Assembly (NCBI RefSeq): GCF_037120705.1
Contig: NZ_JAWLJU010000002.1
Span: 806,001 to 870,000, forward strand
Source of the DNA: Pseudoalteromonas sp. UG3-2
GTDB taxonomy: Bacteria; Pseudomonadota; Gammaproteobacteria; Enterobacterales; Alteromonadaceae
Length of the DNA stretch: 64,000 nt
Reading direction: 5' to 3'
Shown piece by piece: positions 61,957 through 64,000 of this stretch. A program made the translations under genes and the position numbers. The notes beneath the pieces were generated by a model. It was not told the origin of the DNA, made no database searches, and saw only the letters and a program-made list of their open reading frames with translations. Position 1 is the first letter of the stretch. Each line of letters begins with the position of its first letter.

Positions 61957-62157
61957 ATGAAACTTCAACTGAAGAAATCTAAGTTAAAAGCGTTAACACA
62001 AAATGGTAACCAACTCGCTAAGGAAGTAACCCCGAACATTGCTGGCGGTTTTATTCCCACTGAACGCCGTTATTGCCAAACAGATATGAACTGTGCCAGT
62101 GAGGGCTGTGCTTCTATCGAGCCAAACTGTGGCACTCAAACCTATACCTGTTATTAA
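61957..62157 (+). CDS. double-glycine-leader Cys-rich peptide, RiPP precursor-like
   Basis: A 66-residue peptide starting at ATG 61957 with AAGGA nine bases upstream; the frame extends to 61915 but without support. The leader (1-31) is Lys-rich and amphipathic, MKLQLKKSKLKALTQNG, then LAKEVTPNIAGG, matching the natural-product precursor pattern with a GG cleavage site at Gly30-Gly31. The core (32-66) is FIPTERRYCQTDMNCASEGC plus ASIEPNCGTQTYTCY: five Cys (40, 46, 51, 58, 65) and several Ser/Thr. Leaders of this type are seen in rSAM/lanthipeptide-like families. No modification enzyme or C39 protease is next to it. It follows the hybrid kinase by 118 bp. An exported bacteriocin or signal peptide is possible, but this is inference. 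Confidence 0.72.
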   Translation: MKLQLKKSKLKALTQNGNQLAKEVTPNIAGGFIPTERRYCQTDMNCASEGCASIEPNCGTQTYTCY

Positions 62158-62163
62158 ACAGCA

Positions 62164-62195
62164 AAGCATTAGGCCATATTGATGGTCTAATGCTT
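62164..62195 (+). terminator. hairpin after the peptide gene
   Basis: 14-bp stem (62164-62177 with 62182-62195) with one G-T pair and a 4-base loop, seven bases after the peptide stop. The T-run is weak, so it may be an mRNA 3'-end stabiliser as much as a terminator. Confidence 0.65.
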
Positions 62196-62214
62196 ATACC
62201 AATCCGCATTAATG
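62194..62214. repeat. half copy of the ATACCAAT repeat
   Basis: TATACCAATCCGCATTAATG (62195-62214) is identical to the left end of the 24844 element for 19 bases, but no matching right arm is found within the next 200 bases. Confidence 0.6.
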
Positions 62215-62396
62215 TTTCCACCTTCATACAACACCAACTTATCACTGTGCCACCCGGCAACTTTCTCACTTTGTAAAGAAGACGACATATCCTGAAACTA
62301 AAGCAGGGGTAATTAGGAGCGGGTTCTTAGTGATTAAAAAGAGGAGTGATTAAGGTGCCATAACAACTGACACCTTCAGGATCTAACTGATGACGA

Positions 62397-63095
62397 TTAA
62401 AGTCCTAAATCATTCATAAAATCATCATCGGCAACGTCATCGCTTGCTTTGTCATCCTTGGCTACTGACTTCTTTTTGCTTTCTGCCTGACTGGCAATGA
62501 TGTCATCGGGGTCTACCGCTTCAGCGATATCAAAATCGTGCAATTTAATGAATTCCGTTTTATCCATCGCCAGCTCAAGGTAGAAAATATTCTGCCCTTG
62601 GGTCGTGAATGTCACCCTTCTGGCTTGCGGTCGATCCATGGTGGTGTCCACTGAAATCTGCACCTGCTTATTAATAGCCATCATTTTTGGTTGGTTTTGG
62701 GTGATTGATGTGTGCAGTTGCTCCCGCACTTTGTTGGTAAAGTCGCCAACAATCTGGTTCATCAACTCGCCCAGCACATTGGCTACGTCATCCGATAAGT
62801 GACTGGAGGCAATTTCTTCCTCCGGCATGCCCATATTGCGCATGTAGTCGGTGTACACTTCCATCGCCGCTTGGCCGGTAAAGTTGGTTACCACCAAGCC
62901 AGTAAAGCCGCCGTCAAATAACACAAAACAGCCAATATCGGGGCGCATGCAAGTGCGGGTGATCTTCTGCACCATGGCAGAATAACTAATTTGGTTGCCG
63001 CTCGCCGACGACAGTACTTCGGTTACTGAGTGGCATAGCGTTGAAAGGATGTCTTCTGTACTAATCACTTTATTTTTCGCCATTTTTTGTCTCAT
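62397..63095 (-). CDS. DUF3334 family protein with CheX-like motif
   Basis: Soluble protein of 232 residues (228 if started at ATG 63083). It matches DUF3334 by its start (KVISTEDILSTLCHSVTEVL) and length. A central helix reads VLGELMNQIVGDF, where Glu110 and Asn113 are spaced as in the E-x-x-N dyad of CheX/CheC phosphatases. The preceding FTGLVVTNFTGQAAMEVY also resembles the CheX fold. The C-terminal ~50 residues are acidic and low complexity (KKKSVAKDDKASDDVADDDF). This suggests a role in chemotaxis or a response-regulator phosphatase, but the family has no proven function. Confidence 0.8.
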   Translation of the reverse strand: MRQKMAKNKVISTEDILSTLCHSVTEVLSSASGNQISYSAMVQKITRTCMRPDIGCFVLFDGGFTGLVVTNFTGQAAMEVYTDYMRNMGMPEEEIASSHLSDDVANVLGELMNQIVGDFTNKVREQLHTSITQNQPKMMAINKQVQISVDTTMDRPQARRVTFTTQGQNIFYLELAMDKTEFIKLHDFDIAEAVDPDDIIASQAESKKKSVAKDDKASDDVADDDFMNDLGL

Positions 63096-63165
63096 TTTTA
63101 CTTCTTATCATTAATAGTAGCCAAGCTACTGAATTTATCACTGACTATCCAGCATAAAATGCTAA

Positions 63166-63924
<759 letters not shown>

Positions 63925-63932
63925 AGGCGAAT

Positions 63933-64000
63933 ATGAACAACTGGTTTACCGATTTTTATGCCACCATAGCGAAAACCTCGCTCAGTCATTGGCTTGAAAC
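63933..64000 (+). CDS. cmoB: tRNA U34 carboxymethyltransferase CmoB (5' end only)
   Basis: ATG at 63933 preceded by GAGG; the 22 complete codons before the window edge begin MNNWFTDFYATIAKTSLSHW, typical of the CmoB N-terminus. CmoB transfers the carboxymethyl group from carboxy-SAM to 5-hydroxyuridine in tRNA. Position directly after cmoA supports the call. Confidence 0.88.
   Translation, partial: MNNWFTDFYATIAKTSLSHWLE

Overview
The window is a 64 kb stretch of gammaproteobacterial chromosome, most likely from the Alteromonadales and probably Pseudoalteromonas or a close relative. This is inferred from the gene content (AstB, a single-chain FadE, a 481-residue GAPDH, DUF2989 and DUF3334 proteins, a NagK-NagA-NagX GlcNAc locus with NagB beside it) and from dispersed short repeats ending in ATACCAATCCGCATTAATG. 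It is nearly all genes, with one RAYT transposase, no rRNA or tRNA and no CRISPR array. The largest gap between confident genes is about 0.5 kb.

Layout. 1-10.2 kb: truncated cNMP/CBS signalling protein, AstB, WD40 lipoprotein, small lipoprotein, FadE, an M2 peptidase and an ABC transporter pair. 10.3-16.6 kb: a soluble chemoreceptor with five PAS domains, three of them near-identical and FixL-like, then a zinc-ribbon/YeaC/DUF349 operon. 16.7-27.9 kb: AGCS symporter, M14 carboxypeptidase, GAPDH, DUF2989 lipoprotein, a frameshifted solute-binding protein, an NSS transporter, LysC under a lysine riboswitch, and NhaD. 28.1-32.7 kb: a complete MksFEB condensin operon with no nuclease subunit. 32.8-37.8 kb: DUF4136 lipoprotein, an unannotated 46-residue membrane protein, a secreted lipase with a secreted partner, and a small gene broken by a nonsense codon. 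37.8-40.8 kb: SOS-controlled umuDC and a RAYT transposase with terminal repeats. 40.9-48.1 kb: a five-gene operon for a MacAB-like exporter and its two-component system, with a sigma-54 promoter and an upstream activator palindrome. 48.4-56.4 kb: MetC, NudC, the GlcNAc genes with paired NagR-type operators, and a 2OG-Fe(II) oxygenase. 56.9-64 kb: two divergent multidomain kinases, a double-glycine RiPP-type precursor peptide, a DUF3334 protein with a CheX-like motif, CmoA and the start of CmoB.

How the genes work together. NagK, NagA and NagB would convert GlcNAc to fructose-6-phosphate, with NagX as a membrane accessory, under one dyad operator whose regulator lies outside the window. MksF-MksE-MksB form a condensin. 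The HK/RR pair probably controls its own exporter operon through sigma-54. The most notable items are the triplicated heme-type PAS chemoreceptor, the orphan double-glycine Cys-rich peptide, the sigma-54 exporter locus, the lysC riboswitch with a readable translational switch, and two damaged genes plus two short genes that simple ORF calling would miss.
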